A stretch of DNA of 64,000 nt from Bradyrhizobium erythrophlei (GTDB lineage: Bacteria > Pseudomonadota > Alphaproteobacteria > Rhizobiales > Xanthobacteraceae), in the NCBI GenBank assembly GCA_900129675.1, contig FSRD01000001.1, forward strand, positions 1,725,501-1,789,500, written 5' to 3'. Shown piece by piece: positions 36,355 through 45,453 of the stretch. Positions within the stretch are counted from its first letter, which is position 1. Each line of letters starts with the position of its first letter. A program made the translations under genes and the position numbers. The notes under the pieces were generated by a model. That model saw only the letters and a list, made by a program, of their open reading frames with translations, was not told the DNA's origin and made no database searches.

Positions 36355-37310
36355 GGCCTGAGATGACCCGCGTCCAAGATGTCTATCCCGACGACAAGGT
36401 GATCCTGCGCGAAGTGGGCCTGCGCGACGGCCTGCAGCTGGTGAAGAAATTTCCGTCAACCGCGGCCAAGCAACGCTGGATGCGCGACGAATACGCCGCC
36501 GGCGTGCGGAATTTCGAGGTCGGCTCGTTCCTGCCTGCAAAAACCTTTCCGCAATTCGCCGATGTCCGCGACATCGTCCAGACCGTGGCCTCGCTGCCGG
36601 GCGCCTATGGCATCGCGCTGGCGCTGAACGAGCGCGGCGTCAATGAAGCGCTGGCGTCGGGCGTTGCCGAAGTCGCCACCGTGGTCTCGGCGACGGAGGA
36701 GCACAGCCAGGCCAATGCCAACCGCTCGCGCGAATCCGCCATCGCCAACGTCAAGCGCCTCTGCGAACTGCGCGACGCCAGCGCGCATAAACCCGTGGTC
36801 AATGCCGCGATCTCGATGGCGCTGGGCTGTTCGATCGTGGGTCCCGTCGATCCCAATGAAGTGCTGCGGCTGACCGAAAGATTGTATGAGGCGGGCGTCG
36901 ACATGGTCGCGATCGCCGACACCGTCGGCTATGCCGGGCCAAAGCAGGTGGGTGAGTTGACCAGGGGTGCGGTCAGGATCGCCGGATCAAAGCCAGTCTG
37001 CGTCCACCTGCACGATACTCGCGGCATGGGCATCGCCAACGCCTCCGCGGCGCTCGATGCCGGCGCGCGCGTGCTCGACGGCTCGCTCGGCGGCCTCGGC
37101 GGCTGCCCGTTCGCGCCCGGCGCCACCGGCAATGTGGTGTTCGAGGACCTCGTGTTTCTGTGCGAGAGCAAGGGATTTCCGACCGGGATCGATCTGGAAA
37201 AGCTGATCGCGGTGCGCGCGATCCTGCGCGCGGAAATGCCGGGCGAGACGCTGTATGGCGGGCTCGCCCGCGCCGGGCTGCCGTGCGGAACGGCGGCCAA
37301 GGCGGCGTGA
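36351..37310 (+). CDS. HMG-CoA lyase-like enzyme (HMGL family)
   Basis: A 319-residue TIM-barrel lyase. It shows the catalytic Arg/Asp motif VILREVGLRDGLQLVKKFPS, the metal ligands in VCVHLHDTRGMGIANA, and the HMG-CoA lyase signature SLGGLGGCPFAPGATGN with the loop cysteine. The family cleaves 3-hydroxy-3-methylglutaryl-CoA to acetoacetate and acetyl-CoA, though relatives act on similar acyl-CoAs such as citramalyl-CoA. No 3-methylcrotonyl-CoA carboxylase or other leucine-degradation gene is nearby. The adjacent CoA-transferase instead suggests that a free dicarboxylic acid is activated and cleaved. Start ATG 36351 overlaps the transferase stop; ATG 36363 is also possible. Confidence 0.88.
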   Translation: MRPEMTRVQDVYPDDKVILREVGLRDGLQLVKKFPSTAAKQRWMRDEYAAGVRNFEVGSFLPAKTFPQFADVRDIVQTVASLPGAYGIALALNERGVNEALASGVAEVATVVSATEEHSQANANRSRESAIANVKRLCELRDASAHKPVVNAAISMALGCSIVGPVDPNEVLRLTERLYEAGVDMVAIADTVGYAGPKQVGELTRGAVRIAGSKPVCVHLHDTRGMGIANASAALDAGARVLDGSLGGLGGCPFAPGATGNVVFEDLVFLCESKGFPTGIDLEKLIAVRAILRAEMPGETLYGGLARAGLPCGTAAKAA

Positions 37311-37341
37311 TAACCCGAAGCCGGCAGGCGATGCGGCTGAA

Positions 37342-39729
37342 TTACAGCCGCGTCACCCGCAGCCGCAGCGCGTTGCCGACCACGCTCACCGATGACAGCG
37401 CCATGGCAGCGGCGGCGATGATCGGCGACAGCAGCAGGCCGAACGCCGGATAGAGAATGCCGGCCGCAATCGGAATGCCGGCGGCGTTGTAGATGAACGC
37501 GAAGAACAGGTTCTGGCGGATGTTGCGCATGGTCGCCTGCGACAGAAGGCGGGCGCGGACGATGCCGCCGAGATCGCCCTGCAACAGCGTGATGCCGGCG
37601 CTTTCCATCGCCACATCTGTGCCGGTGCCCATGGCGATGCCGACTTCGGCAGCGGCAAGGGCCGGAGCGTCGTTGACGCCGTCGCCGGCCATGGCGACGA
37701 TCCGGCCGGCCTTCTGCAGTTTTGCAACGACCGCACTCTTCTGATCGGGCAGCACTTCGGCCTCGACATCGGCAATCCCGAGCGTCCGTGCGACGGCGCT
37801 CGCCGTGGTGCGGTTGTCTCCGGTCAGCATGATGACCTTGACGCCCTCCGCCGCCAGCGCCTTCAACGCCTCCGGCGTCGTCGCCTTGACCGGATCGGCG
37901 ATGGCAAACAGCCCGGCCAGTCTGCCGTCGACGGCGATGTTGATCACCGTGGCGCCATCGCCGCGCAAGCGCTCGCCCTGTTCGTGCAGCGACTGCGTCT
38001 CGATGCCGAGCGACGCGAAATAGTTCGAATTGCCCAACAGAACCGTCTTGCCGTCGACCTTGCCGGTCGCGCCCTTGCCGGTCGGCGAATCGAAGTCCTC
38101 GACCTTGCCCACATCGAGGTTGCGCTCGCGGGCGGCCTTGACGATCGCGTCGGCCAGCGGATGCTCGCTGGCGCGCTCGACGCTGGCGCCCAGCCGCAGG
38201 ATTTCGGCTTCCCGAAAGCCTGCCGCGGCGACGATCGAAACCACCTTCGGCTTGCCTTCGGTCAGCGTTCCCGTCTTGTCGACCACCAGCGTGTCGATCT
38301 TTTCCATCCGCTCCAGCGCTTCGGCGTTCTTGATCAGGACGCCGGCCTGGGCGCCGCGGCCGACGCCGACCATGATCGACATCGGCGTGGCAAGCCCGAG
38401 CGCGCAGGGACAGGCGATGATGAGCACGCTGACGGCGGCAACGAGGCCGAACGCCATCCGCGGTTCCGGTCCGAACCAGGCCCAGGCGGTAAAGGCGATC
38501 AGCGCCGCGACGATCACGGTCGGCACGAACCAGCCGGCCACCTGGTCGGCCAGCCGTTGGATCGGCGCGCGCGAGCGTTGCGCCTCCGCCACCATCTTGA
38601 CAATCTGCGAAAGCAGCGTGTCGCGCCCGACCTTGTCGGCGCGCATCACAAACCCGCCGGATTGATTGAGCGTGCCCGCGATCACCTTGCCGCCGGTCTC
38701 CTTCGTGACCGGCATCGATTCACCGGTCACCAGCGATTCGTCGAGCGTGGAACGGCCTTCGAGAATGACGCCGTCCACCGGGACCTTCTCGCCCGGCCGG
38801 ACGCGCAATCTGTCGCCAACCTGGAGGCTGTCGATTTCGACCTCATGGTCGGCACCGTCATCGCTGATGCGCCGCGCGGTTTTGGGCGCCAGTTCGAGCA
38901 GCGCCTTGATGGCGCCAGATGTGGCCTCGCGGGCCCGCAGTTCCAGAACCTGCCCAAGAAGGACGAGCACGGTGATGACTGCGGCGGCCTCAAAATAGAC
39001 CGCAACCGCGCCGCCATGTCCGCGGAAAGTTGCCGGAAAAATATTCGGCGCGACGGTGCCGACAAGGCTGTAGACATAGGCCACGCCCGTGCCCATCGCG
39101 ATCAGAGTGAACATGTTGAGATTGCGCGTCAGCAGCGATTGCCAGCCGCGCACGAAGAACGGCCAGCCCGCCCAGAGCACGACGGGTGTTGCGAAGGCCA
39201 ACTGAATCCAGTTCGACAAGGTCTGATCGATCAAGCCGTGCCCGCCAACCAGATGACCGCCCATTTCAAGAACGACGGCCGGCAAGGCCAGCACCAGGCC
39301 GACCCAGAACCGTCGCGACATATCGGCAAGTTCTGGGTTGGGCGGCGCATCCAGGCTTACGACATCGGGCTCCAGCGCCATCCCGCAGATCGGGCAGCTT
39401 CCGGGGCCGGCCTGGCGGATCTCCGGATGCATCGGGCAGGTGTAGATCGTGCCTTCCGGCACGTCGGCTTTCGGCTTGCTGCCTTCGAGATAGGCTTTGG
39501 GATCGGCGGCAAATTTGGTCCGGCAGCCGGCCGAACAGAAATGAAAGGTTTTGCCTTCGTATTCAAACCGACCTTCGTATTCAAACCGATGCTTGCTGGT
39601 CGCGGGATCGACCGACATGCCGCAGACGGGGTCGCGCACGGTTGCGTGGCTGTGGGCATGATGGTCGCCATGGCCGTGGCCGGCATGATCGTGAGCCCCG
39701 CCGCAGCAACCCGTCTTCGTTTCGCTCAT
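37342..39729 (-). CDS. copA: Copper-exporting P1B-type ATPase
   Basis: A 795-residue heavy-metal ATPase. The His-rich N-terminus ([19 protein letters not shown]) is followed by a YHS domain ([20 protein letters not shown] ... [20 protein letters not shown]) and a heavy-metal-binding domain ([20 protein letters not shown]) instead of the usual CxxC HMA domains. The core has TGES at 335-338, the membrane metal site CPC at 440-442 and the phosphorylation motif DKTGT at 484-488, with DGVNDAP further on. CPC and the divergent CsoR support Cu(I) export. A 12-residue tandem repeat [12 protein letters not shown] sits in the YHS domain. Start ATG 39729; the in-frame ATG 39801 is across the CsoR operator. 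Confidence 0.93.
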   Translation of the reverse strand: MSETKTGCCGGAHDHAGHGHGDHHAHSHATVRDPVCGMSVDPATSKHRFEYEGRFEYEGKTFHFCSAGCRTKFAADPKAYLEGSKPKADVPEGTIYTCPMHPEIRQAGPGSCPICGMALEPDVVSLDAPPNPELADMSRRFWVGLVLALPAVVLEMGGHLVGGHGLIDQTLSNWIQLAFATPVVLWAGWPFFVRGWQSLLTRNLNMFTLIAMGTGVAYVYSLVGTVAPNIFPATFRGHGGAVAVYFEAAAVITVLVLLGQVLELRAREATSGAIKALLELAPKTARRISDDGADHEVEIDSLQVGDRLRVRPGEKVPVDGVILEGRSTLDESLVTGESMPVTKETGGKVIAGTLNQSGGFVMRADKVGRDTLLSQIVKMVAEAQRSRAPIQRLADQVAGWFVPTVIVAALIAFTAWAWFGPEPRMAFGLVAAVSVLIIACPCALGLATPMSIMVGVGRGAQAGVLIKNAEALERMEKIDTLVVDKTGTLTEGKPKVVSIVAAAGFREAEILRLGASVERASEHPLADAIVKAARERNLDVGKVEDFDSPTGKGATGKVDGKTVLLGNSNYFASLGIETQSLHEQGERLRGDGATVINIAVDGRLAGLFAIADPVKATTPEALKALAAEGVKVIMLTGDNRTTASAVARTLGIADVEAEVLPDQKSAVVAKLQKAGRIVAMAGDGVNDAPALAAAEVGIAMGTGTDVAMESAGITLLQGDLGGIVRARLLSQATMRNIRQNLFFAFIYNAAGIPIAAGILYPAFGLLLSPIIAAAAMALSSVSVVGNALRLRVTRL
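39554..39589. repeat. 18-bp perfect tandem duplication inside copA
   Basis: CCTTCGTATTCAAACCGA occurs twice in direct succession (39554-39571 and 39572-39589). It keeps the reading frame and duplicates six residues (FEYEGR/K) in the YHS domain, which looks like a recent slippage event. Confidence 0.9.
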
Positions 39730-39758
39730 CGCTCTTTCCCAATATCCACTTGTAACCC

Positions 39759-39775
39759 ATACCCTGTAGGGGTAT
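39759..39775. promoter_or_regulatory. CsoR-type copper operator
   Basis: ATACCC-TGTAG-GGGTAT is an inverted repeat with G/C-rich half sites, like known CsoR operators (TACCC...GGGTA). It lies 10 bases before the csoR start and 30 bases before the copA start, so it can control both directions. Confidence 0.75.
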
Positions 39776-39784
39776 ATAGGCGCG

Positions 39785-40060
39785 ATGCGAAAAGACATCA
39801 AGGCTTCCTGTCAAAAGCGCCTGAGCCGGATCGAAGGCCAGGTCCGCGGCCTGTCGAAAATGGTCGACGAGGACCGCTACTGCATCGACATCGTCACGCA
39901 GATTTCCGCGGTGCGCGCCGCGCTGCGGCGCGTCGAGGAAGAGGTGCTGAGGGATCACGTCTCCCATTGCGTCGAACATGCGATCACCAGCGGCAACAAG
40001 ACCGATCAACGGGAAAAGATCGCGGAGTTGATGGCAGTAATTGGCCGGTCTGACCGTTAG
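39785..40060 (+). CDS. csoR: CsoR-type copper-sensing repressor
   Basis: A 91-residue all-helical repressor of the CsoR/RcnR/FrmR (DUF156) family. It has [22 protein letters not shown] with the first Cys ligand, then a His-x3-Cys pair in [12 protein letters not shown], the Cys-His-Cys set that binds Cu(I) in CsoR; RcnR and FrmR lack this arrangement. Apo-protein should bind the operator at 39759-39775 and release it when copper is bound. It is divergent from copA with only 55 bases between starts. Confidence 0.9.
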   Translation: MRKDIKASCQKRLSRIEGQVRGLSKMVDEDRYCIDIVTQISAVRAALRRVEEEVLRDHVSHCVEHAITSGNKTDQREKIAELMAVIGRSDR

Positions 40061-40283
40061 TCTCACGCCGGCCGGCTCACATTCTCGGAGCCCAAGGGGG
40101 AGTTGCAGCGTGAAGCTATCCGCATGCCCATCGGGCGCGTTGATGTGGGTCACACCTCTGTAGTGTGGCATAATATGTCTGTATCGAGACGAGGCGGGGG
40201 GCCTTCCGTGCGGCGGTTCCGTGCCCACATTGGCCGGAATGACGTGACCTGCCCTCCCGGCGTCAGGAATTCAGGAGCGCGCG

Positions 40284-40898
40284 ATGGGATTTTACAACGA
40301 CGTCATCCTGCCGAGGCTCTGCGATCTTGCGATGCGCAACAAGCAACTCCTGCCTTTTCGCGAGCGCGTGATCGGTGCAGCCGAGGGCAGGGTGCTCGAG
40401 ATCGGTGTCGGCTCGGGATTGAACCTGCCGTTCTATCGTTCGTCCGTGCAGGAGGTGCTGGCGCTCGAACCGTCGCCTCGGATTGTGCGTATGGCGCGTG
40501 GCGTCTCACACCAGGCGAAGACGCCGGTCAGCTTCCTCGAGGCTTCCGCCGAGGCCATTCCGCTCGACCAACATTGCGTCGATACCATCGTCACGACCTG
40601 GACCATGTGCTCGATCCCGCACGCCGCTACGGCACTCGCAGAGATGCGGCGCGTATTGCGGCCGGGCGGCAAGCTCCTGTTCGTCGAGCACGGTCAGGCA
40701 CCCGACGCGCGCGTGCGCTGGTGGCAGGATCGGCTGACGCCGGTATGGAAATGCTGCAGCGGAGGCTGCCATCTCAATCGCCCGATTCGCTCGATGATCG
40801 AAGGCGCGGGTTTTGCCATCGACCGGATCGAGACCGGCTATATCCCGGGGCCGAGGCCGATGACGTTCATGTATGAAGGCAGCGCCCGGCCGAACTGA
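40284..40898 (+). CDS. Class I SAM-dependent methyltransferase
   Basis: A 204-residue methyltransferase. Motif I is RVLEIGVGSGLNLPFY (residues 36-51), the acidic loop EPSPRIVRMA follows, then VDTIVTTWTMCSIPH and LRPGGKLLFVEHGQAPD (motif III region). The closing block WKCCSGGCHLNRPIRSMIEGAGF resembles the METTL7/thiol-methyltransferase-like group, in which the Cys-rich stretch is conserved. Substrate unknown; small thiols or quinone-type acceptors are possibilities. Start ATG 40284 with GGAGCGCGCG upstream. No operon partner: the csoR gene is 223 bases upstream and the next gene is convergent. Confidence 0.82.
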   Translation: MGFYNDVILPRLCDLAMRNKQLLPFRERVIGAAEGRVLEIGVGSGLNLPFYRSSVQEVLALEPSPRIVRMARGVSHQAKTPVSFLEASAEAIPLDQHCVDTIVTTWTMCSIPHAATALAEMRRVLRPGGKLLFVEHGQAPDARVRWWQDRLTPVWKCCSGGCHLNRPIRSMIEGAGFAIDRIETGYIPGPRPMTFMYEGSARPN

Positions 40899-40930
40899 CG
40901 ATGCCGAGGAGAAGACCGTTGATGGGGGCC

Positions 40931-41902
40931 CTAAGCGGCCACCTTCCTGCGGGGACAGGCGCTGTGCTCTGCCGGTCGCACCGAAACATATTCGACCGCC
41001 AGGAAATGCTCTGACGCGGTCACTCGCTCGACCCGCGCGGCTTCGCTCACTTCCGCAACCGGAAGCGGCGCCTCTTGGTCAATCTCTTCAGGAACAAGTG
41101 ACGGCGACTCGATCTCTGGAAACACACCGAATTCGCCGGCTACCTCCTGGAGCGGCTTCTGCTTGTCGGCCCAGTGCAGGGCGAGATAGTCGAAGCCGTG
41201 CACGATGGTGGGTTTGACGACTTCGAAATAGGGCGAGATATCGAAATCGCGCGGCATGTACAGCGACGAATCGCGGATGTGCAGAATTTCGCGCCGGGCC
41301 TTCCGGGAGGCGGCGCGGGTGATCTTGGGCAGGATCGGATAGCGCACGGCATCGAACGCCTGCGCGATCAGCGCCGAACAGATGATCTTGGTGGGATCGC
41401 CCGAGCCGAACGCAATCATGCGCCGCCGCCAGCGTTGCGGAATCGGCAGCGGGATCAGATAGCGCATCAGGTCGACGATGTTCTTGGTGTCGTAGCCGAA
41501 GCCGATCCGGTTGATCGCATAGCGGCACACCGTGGTGCGGTCTTCATAGGACAGGCCGACCGGGCGGCACACGCGGGTGTGATAGGGATAATATTTCGAC
41601 AGCGGCGCCGAAGTAACGCCTTCGCCGATATTGGCCTCGATCAGGACATGCGGCTCGCCGTCGGGTTCGGTCGCGCCATCGATTGCGCCGACAAACAGCG
41701 CGGCATGCGACCAGGTCGACTGCGTGAGGTATTTGATGATGCCGGAAATCCGGTTGTTGCCTTCGACCAGCAGCACATCGCCGGCCTGGACGACGCCACG
41801 CAGATGTTCCGGGTCGCTCGGCGTGAACGGCTCATAGCCCGGGACTTCCTTCTGCAGGTACCCCGCAATCAGCTGGCCGATGGTATCGAGCATTACGCCC
41901 AT
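40931..41902 (-). CDS. YiiX/YebB-like permuted NlpC/P60 cysteine hydrolase
   Basis: A 323-residue protein with the circularly permuted papain fold of the YaeF/YiiX group. The triad candidates are His66 in WSHAALFVGA, Glu89 in VLIEANIGEG and Cys175 in TKIICSALIAQAFDAV; the N-terminal GDVLLVEGNNRISGIIKYLTQ is also typical. No signal peptide is present. Residues 250-323 are a charged, Glu-rich tail of low complexity. Such enzymes cleave amide or ester bonds in peptides, lipids or murein; the target here is unknown. Start ATG 41902 (MGVMLD) or ATG 41893. Confidence 0.82.
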   Translation of the reverse strand: MGVMLDTIGQLIAGYLQKEVPGYEPFTPSDPEHLRGVVQAGDVLLVEGNNRISGIIKYLTQSTWSHAALFVGAIDGATEPDGEPHVLIEANIGEGVTSAPLSKYYPYHTRVCRPVGLSYEDRTTVCRYAINRIGFGYDTKNIVDLMRYLIPLPIPQRWRRRMIAFGSGDPTKIICSALIAQAFDAVRYPILPKITRAASRKARREILHIRDSSLYMPRDFDISPYFEVVKPTIVHGFDYLALHWADKQKPLQEVAGEFGVFPEIESPSLVPEEIDQEAPLPVAEVSEAARVERVTASEHFLAVEYVSVRPAEHSACPRRKVAA

Positions 41903-42093
41903 GAAACTCTCCCCCAGAGCGGCTTCCCGTCCGCTTTTTCTGTTCCCTTAGCATGGTCGCAAGCCGTTTCAATTTAGTTCATGCGTGAAGCCGATCAATC
42001 ATGATTGATTTACCATGAGTGTTGCTGCGCACGGTGAGATGCGGCACAGTTCGCTAGCTGTTCTCTTTCGTTCAAGTCTCCGGAAACTATGAC

Positions 42094-43515
42094 ATGACAA
42101 TGACCCGCCGCAATTTCCTGTCGGCGTCCGCTGGCCTCGCGGTGACGCCGATGCTTGGCGGCGGGGTTTTTGGCGCGCAATTGTCACGCGAGGCTGACAT
42201 TGTCGTGATCGGCGCCGGTGCCGCGGGCATTGCTGCGGCGCGGCGGATCATGGCCGCGAACCGCAAGGTGATCGTGGTGGAGGCGGCGAGCCAGATCGGT
42301 GGCCGCTGTCAGACCGATATCTCGACCTTCGACGTGCCGTTCGATCGCGGCGCGCGCTGGATGCACAATCCCGAGACCAACCCGATGATCAAGCTGGCGC
42401 GCGCCGCGGGGCTCGAGATCACGACCGCGCCGTCGGGCCAGAAAATTCGCATCGGCCGCCGCAACGCGCGCCCCGGCGAAACCGAGGAATTTCTCGCCGC
42501 TTTGGTGCGCGCCAACCGCGCCATTGACGATGCCTCGCGCAAATCGGACATTTCCTGCGCAGCGGTGCTGCCAAAGGATCTCGGCGACTGGGCGGGCACG
42601 GCGGAGTTCTTGCTCGGCGCCAATTTTGCGGGCAAGGACCTCAAGGATGTCTCCGTCGTAGACAAGGCCCGCGCGCAGGATCGCAACACCGCGATCGCTT
42701 GCCGTCAGGGGCTCGGCACGCTGATCGCCAGGCTCGGCGAGCCGATTCCGTTGTCGCTGTCGACGCCGGCGAACCGCATCTCCTGGGGTAGCCGCGACGT
42801 CATGGTGGAGACCCCGGCGGGCAAGATCGTCGCACGCGCCGCCGTTATCACCGTGTCGAGCAATGTACTGGCCGCCGGCAATATCAAATTCGGCCCCGAC
42901 ATTCCCAAGCGCACGCTCGACGCTGCGGCCAAATTGAGCCTCGGCAGTTATGACCGGATCGCGCTGCAGATGCCGGGTAATCCGCTGGGCCTGGCGCGCG
43001 ATGACATCATCATCGAGCAGAGCACTTCGACGCGAACGGCGCTGTTGTTCGCCAATATGGGCGCATCCTCGCTGTGTTCGATCGATGTCGCAGGCTCGTT
43101 CGGCCGCGATCTCTCCGCACAGGGCGAGCAGGCCATGGTGGCGTTTGCGGTGGAATGGCTGACGAAATTGTTCGGCAGCGATGCGGCGGCTGCGGTGAAG
43201 AAATCGAGCGCCACCCGCTGGAATGCCGCGCCGTTTGCGTTGGGCGCGATGTCGGTGGCGGCGCCGGGCACGCAGCCATCGCGAAAAATCCTGAGCGAGC
43301 CGATCGGCTGCATGTACCTCGCGGGCGAAGCCACCCATGAAACGTTGTGGGGCACCATCGACGGCGCCTGGGAAAGCGGCGAGCGGGCGGCCGAAGCGGC
43401 GTTGCGACGGATCGGCGCCTTGAAGGAGCCGATCGAAGCGCCCGCGCGCGCGCCGAAGCAGCGGCGGCGTTCGGCGCCGTCAAGATCGGCAACGCCCGCG
43501 TCGCCGATCAATTGA
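42094..43515 (+). CDS. Tat-exported flavin monoamine oxidase family protein
   Basis: A 473-residue FAD enzyme. It begins with a twin-arginine signal (TMTRRNFLSASAGLAVTPML), followed by the FAD dinucleotide fold DIVVIGAGAAGIAAARRIMA and the GGR motif of amine oxidases in VVEAASQIGGRCQTD. The C-terminal FAD block CMYLAGEATHETLWGTIDGAWESG closes the fold. The last 35 residues are basic and Ala/Pro-rich. It should oxidise a primary amine or amino acid in the periplasm with release of ammonia and peroxide; the substrate is open. Start ATG 42094, with ATG 42100 also possible. Confidence 0.9.
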   Translation: MTMTRRNFLSASAGLAVTPMLGGGVFGAQLSREADIVVIGAGAAGIAAARRIMAANRKVIVVEAASQIGGRCQTDISTFDVPFDRGARWMHNPETNPMIKLARAAGLEITTAPSGQKIRIGRRNARPGETEEFLAALVRANRAIDDASRKSDISCAAVLPKDLGDWAGTAEFLLGANFAGKDLKDVSVVDKARAQDRNTAIACRQGLGTLIARLGEPIPLSLSTPANRISWGSRDVMVETPAGKIVARAAVITVSSNVLAAGNIKFGPDIPKRTLDAAAKLSLGSYDRIALQMPGNPLGLARDDIIIEQSTSTRTALLFANMGASSLCSIDVAGSFGRDLSAQGEQAMVAFAVEWLTKLFGSDAAAAVKKSSATRWNAAPFALGAMSVAAPGTQPSRKILSEPIGCMYLAGEATHETLWGTIDGAWESGERAAEAALRRIGALKEPIEAPARAPKQRRRSAPSRSATPASPIN

Positions 43516-43550
43516 TGACGGGGCTGAAGGCGCTGATTTCGTAGTGGATG

Positions 43551-43685
43551 TGTAGGGTGGGCAAAGCCAACGGGCCGCGCGAATGCGCGCCCGATGACAG
43601 GCTCCGCGTGCCCACCAAACGTCTGCCGACTGAGCTCGGTTTAAGATGGTGGGCACGGCGCGAGTTCGCCTTTGCCCACCCTACG
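43551..43685. repeat. Dispersed palindromic repeat (GTAGGGTGGGCAAAG type)
   Basis: The left arm TGTAGGGTGGGCAAAGCC and the right arm GCCTTTGCCCACCCTAC are inverted. The internal pieces GCGTGCCCACCA and TGGTGGGCACGGCGCGAG also pair. A second copy is at 60468-60553. An open frame read through it is an artefact. Confidence 0.8.
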
Positions 43686-43692
43686 GATCACG

Positions 43693-44637
43693 TTACACCG
43701 GCAGCTTCAGTTCCATCAGATCCCTGGCGACGATGAGGCGGCCCTTGAAGTGCTTTTTCGCCTCGCTGCTCCATTGCTCGTCCGTCACGTCGAGTTCGCC
43801 GGGCACGAGGTGGCTCATGACAAGCACCTTGACCTGCGCGGCGTCGGCGATGCGGCCGACGTCTTCGGCGGCGGTGTGACTCTCGAGCAGATGCTTCTTC
43901 AGCGTGGCGCCGTTCTTGACCCTGGTCACCAGGCGATCGACCCAGGGAAGATAGATCGCTTCGTGCACCAGCACGTCGGCTCCCTCAGCGAATTCGGCCA
44001 GCTTCGGATTGTAATTGGTATCGCTGGAGAACACGATCGTGCCGTCCGGCGTCTCGAACTTGTAGGCGAAATTGTCAGTGATCGGCGGGTGCGGGGTCCG
44101 GAACGCGGTCACCTTGACGTCTGGCGTCTGCAGCACCACGCCGTCCTCGTCGATGTCCTTGGCGATCAACAGCTTGCGCGGATCGGGGCGGCCTTCGTCC
44201 TCGATCCTTGTCTCGATGTCGAATTTGTTCAGCTCCCAATAGGTCTTGGTCATGGCCTCGATGCCCTTGGGGCCGAACGAGTGGATCGGCGCCGACAGGC
44301 CGGTGGCCCAGGCGTTGTAGACGAGATTGCCGTATTCGAGGTTGTGATCGGAATGGTGATGGCTGATGAAAATATACTTCACCGATTCCAGCGGCACGCC
44401 GGCGCTGACGAGTTGGTGGCTGACGCCCATGCCGCAGTCGATCACGAACGGCGTGTCGTTCACCATCACCAGATTGGCAGGGTTGGATGGTCCGACGCCG
44501 ACGCGTGGCCCGCCCTTGGTGCCCAGGAATACGATTTTCGTGCGCGGCTTCGTCGGTGCCTGCGCCAATACGGCAGGCGCGGCCAGTGCTGCGGCACTGC
44601 CGAGCGCCAGTTTCAGCGCATTGCGCCGATCGATCAT
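43693..44637 (-). CDS. Exported metallo-beta-lactamase-fold hydrolase
   Basis: A 314-residue MBL-fold protein with an N-terminal Tat-type signal (IDRRNALKLALGSAAALAAP, cut after VLAQA). The metal motif HxHxDH is ISHHHSDHNLEYGNL, and further ligands are expected in the HEAIYLPWV region and the late SHLVPGE histidine, as in RNase Z-like and arylsulfatase-type members. The closest general type is the periplasmic ribonuclease Z-like/arylsulfatase hydrolases; the substrate is unknown. Start ATG 44637. It follows tauE by 39 bases on the same strand. Confidence 0.87.
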   Translation of the reverse strand: MIDRRNALKLALGSAAALAAPAVLAQAPTKPRTKIVFLGTKGGPRVGVGPSNPANLVMVNDTPFVIDCGMGVSHQLVSAGVPLESVKYIFISHHHSDHNLEYGNLVYNAWATGLSAPIHSFGPKGIEAMTKTYWELNKFDIETRIEDEGRPDPRKLLIAKDIDEDGVVLQTPDVKVTAFRTPHPPITDNFAYKFETPDGTIVFSSDTNYNPKLAEFAEGADVLVHEAIYLPWVDRLVTRVKNGATLKKHLLESHTAAEDVGRIADAAQVKVLVMSHLVPGELDVTDEQWSSEAKKHFKGRLIVARDLMELKLPV

Positions 44638-44676
44638 GACACTTCCCCCTGAATTTTCTTGTCGGTTGCAGCCAGC

Positions 44677-45453
44677 CTAGCTGCTGCGCAGCACGCCGTC
44701 GAGCGCTGGCAGGCCGATGAGAACCGCCGCCGCGATCAGGGCGTAGCAGATCGCGCGAAACAGCGCCTCGCTGGCCTTGCCGAACAACGACGCGCCGAAC
44801 CAGACGCCGATGGCGTAGACCGGGCCGACGACAAGCGAAAACCTGATCGAGTCCGCCGTGATCAACCCGGTCAGGGAATAGCTCACCACGGAAAAGAAAT
44901 CCGAGGCGCCGAAGAACAGCAGGATGTTGGCGCGCGCGGTGACGGAAGCGATCGGGCGGCCCAGCCAGTAGCCGACGATCGGTGGTCCGCCGGTCTGGGC
45001 CAGCCCGCTGCAAAAGCCGGATAGTCCGCCGATGCCGACGGAAATCGCTGCATCGTCTTTGCCCCGGTAGCGCCAGCCCGAAAGCAGCAGCAGCAACAGC
45101 GCCAACACGAATCCGGAAATGATCCAGCGGGTCGTCACCGGCTCGAGCCGGCTGAGGAAGTAGGTTCCGATCGGTACGCCGACCAGGGCGCCAAGCACCA
45201 TGATCGCGGTCGCCTTGCGGTCGGCCTGCCTCCAGGCATTCGGAAGCAGCGGCGCGGCCGCGATGAAATCGATGATCAGCAGCAGCGCAGCGACCAGACG
45301 AGGGGCGGCGATGCTGCTCGCCAGCGGCATGAAGATCAGTGCGGACCCGAAGCCGGAAAATCCGCGCGCGGTGCCGGACACAAAGGCGATGGCGCAAACC
45401 GCAATCGCGGCGTTGAGGCTGACGTCGGAGGGGATGAGGCCCAAAGGACTCAT
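44677..45453 (-). CDS. TauE/SafE family anion exporter
   Basis: A 258-residue membrane protein with repeated hydrophobic helices and the two half-repeat motifs typical of TauE/Saf[21 protein letters not shown] near residues 29-48 and [24 protein letters not shown] near 148-171. The family carries sulfite, sulfoacetate or other small organic anions. Start ATG 45453 overlaps the pheT stop (ATGA), an unusual coupling of a transporter to a tRNA synthetase operon. Confidence 0.92.
   Translation of the reverse strand: MSPLGLIPSDVSLNAAIAVCAIAFVSGTARGFSGFGSALIFMPLASSIAAPRLVAALLLIIDFIAAAPLLPNAWRQADRKATAIMVLGALVGVPIGTYFLSRLEPVTTRWIISGFVLALLLLLLSGWRYRGKDDAAISVGIGGLSGFCSGLAQTGGPPIVGYWLGRPIASVTARANILLFFGASDFFSVVSYSLTGLITADSIRFSLVVGPVYAIGVWFGASLFGKASEALFRAICYALIAAAVLIGLPALDGVLRSS

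Noticed and set aside
37984-40053. 689-residue open frame opposite copA and across csoR
   Set aside because: Antisense shadow in GC-rich DNA; it crosses the CsoR operator and the end of csoR, and its sequence is Arg/His/Asp-rich without motifs.
43548-43736. 62-residue frame containing VGKANGPRECAPDDRLRVPT
   Set aside because: This is a dispersed palindromic repeat read as protein; the same happens at 60470.
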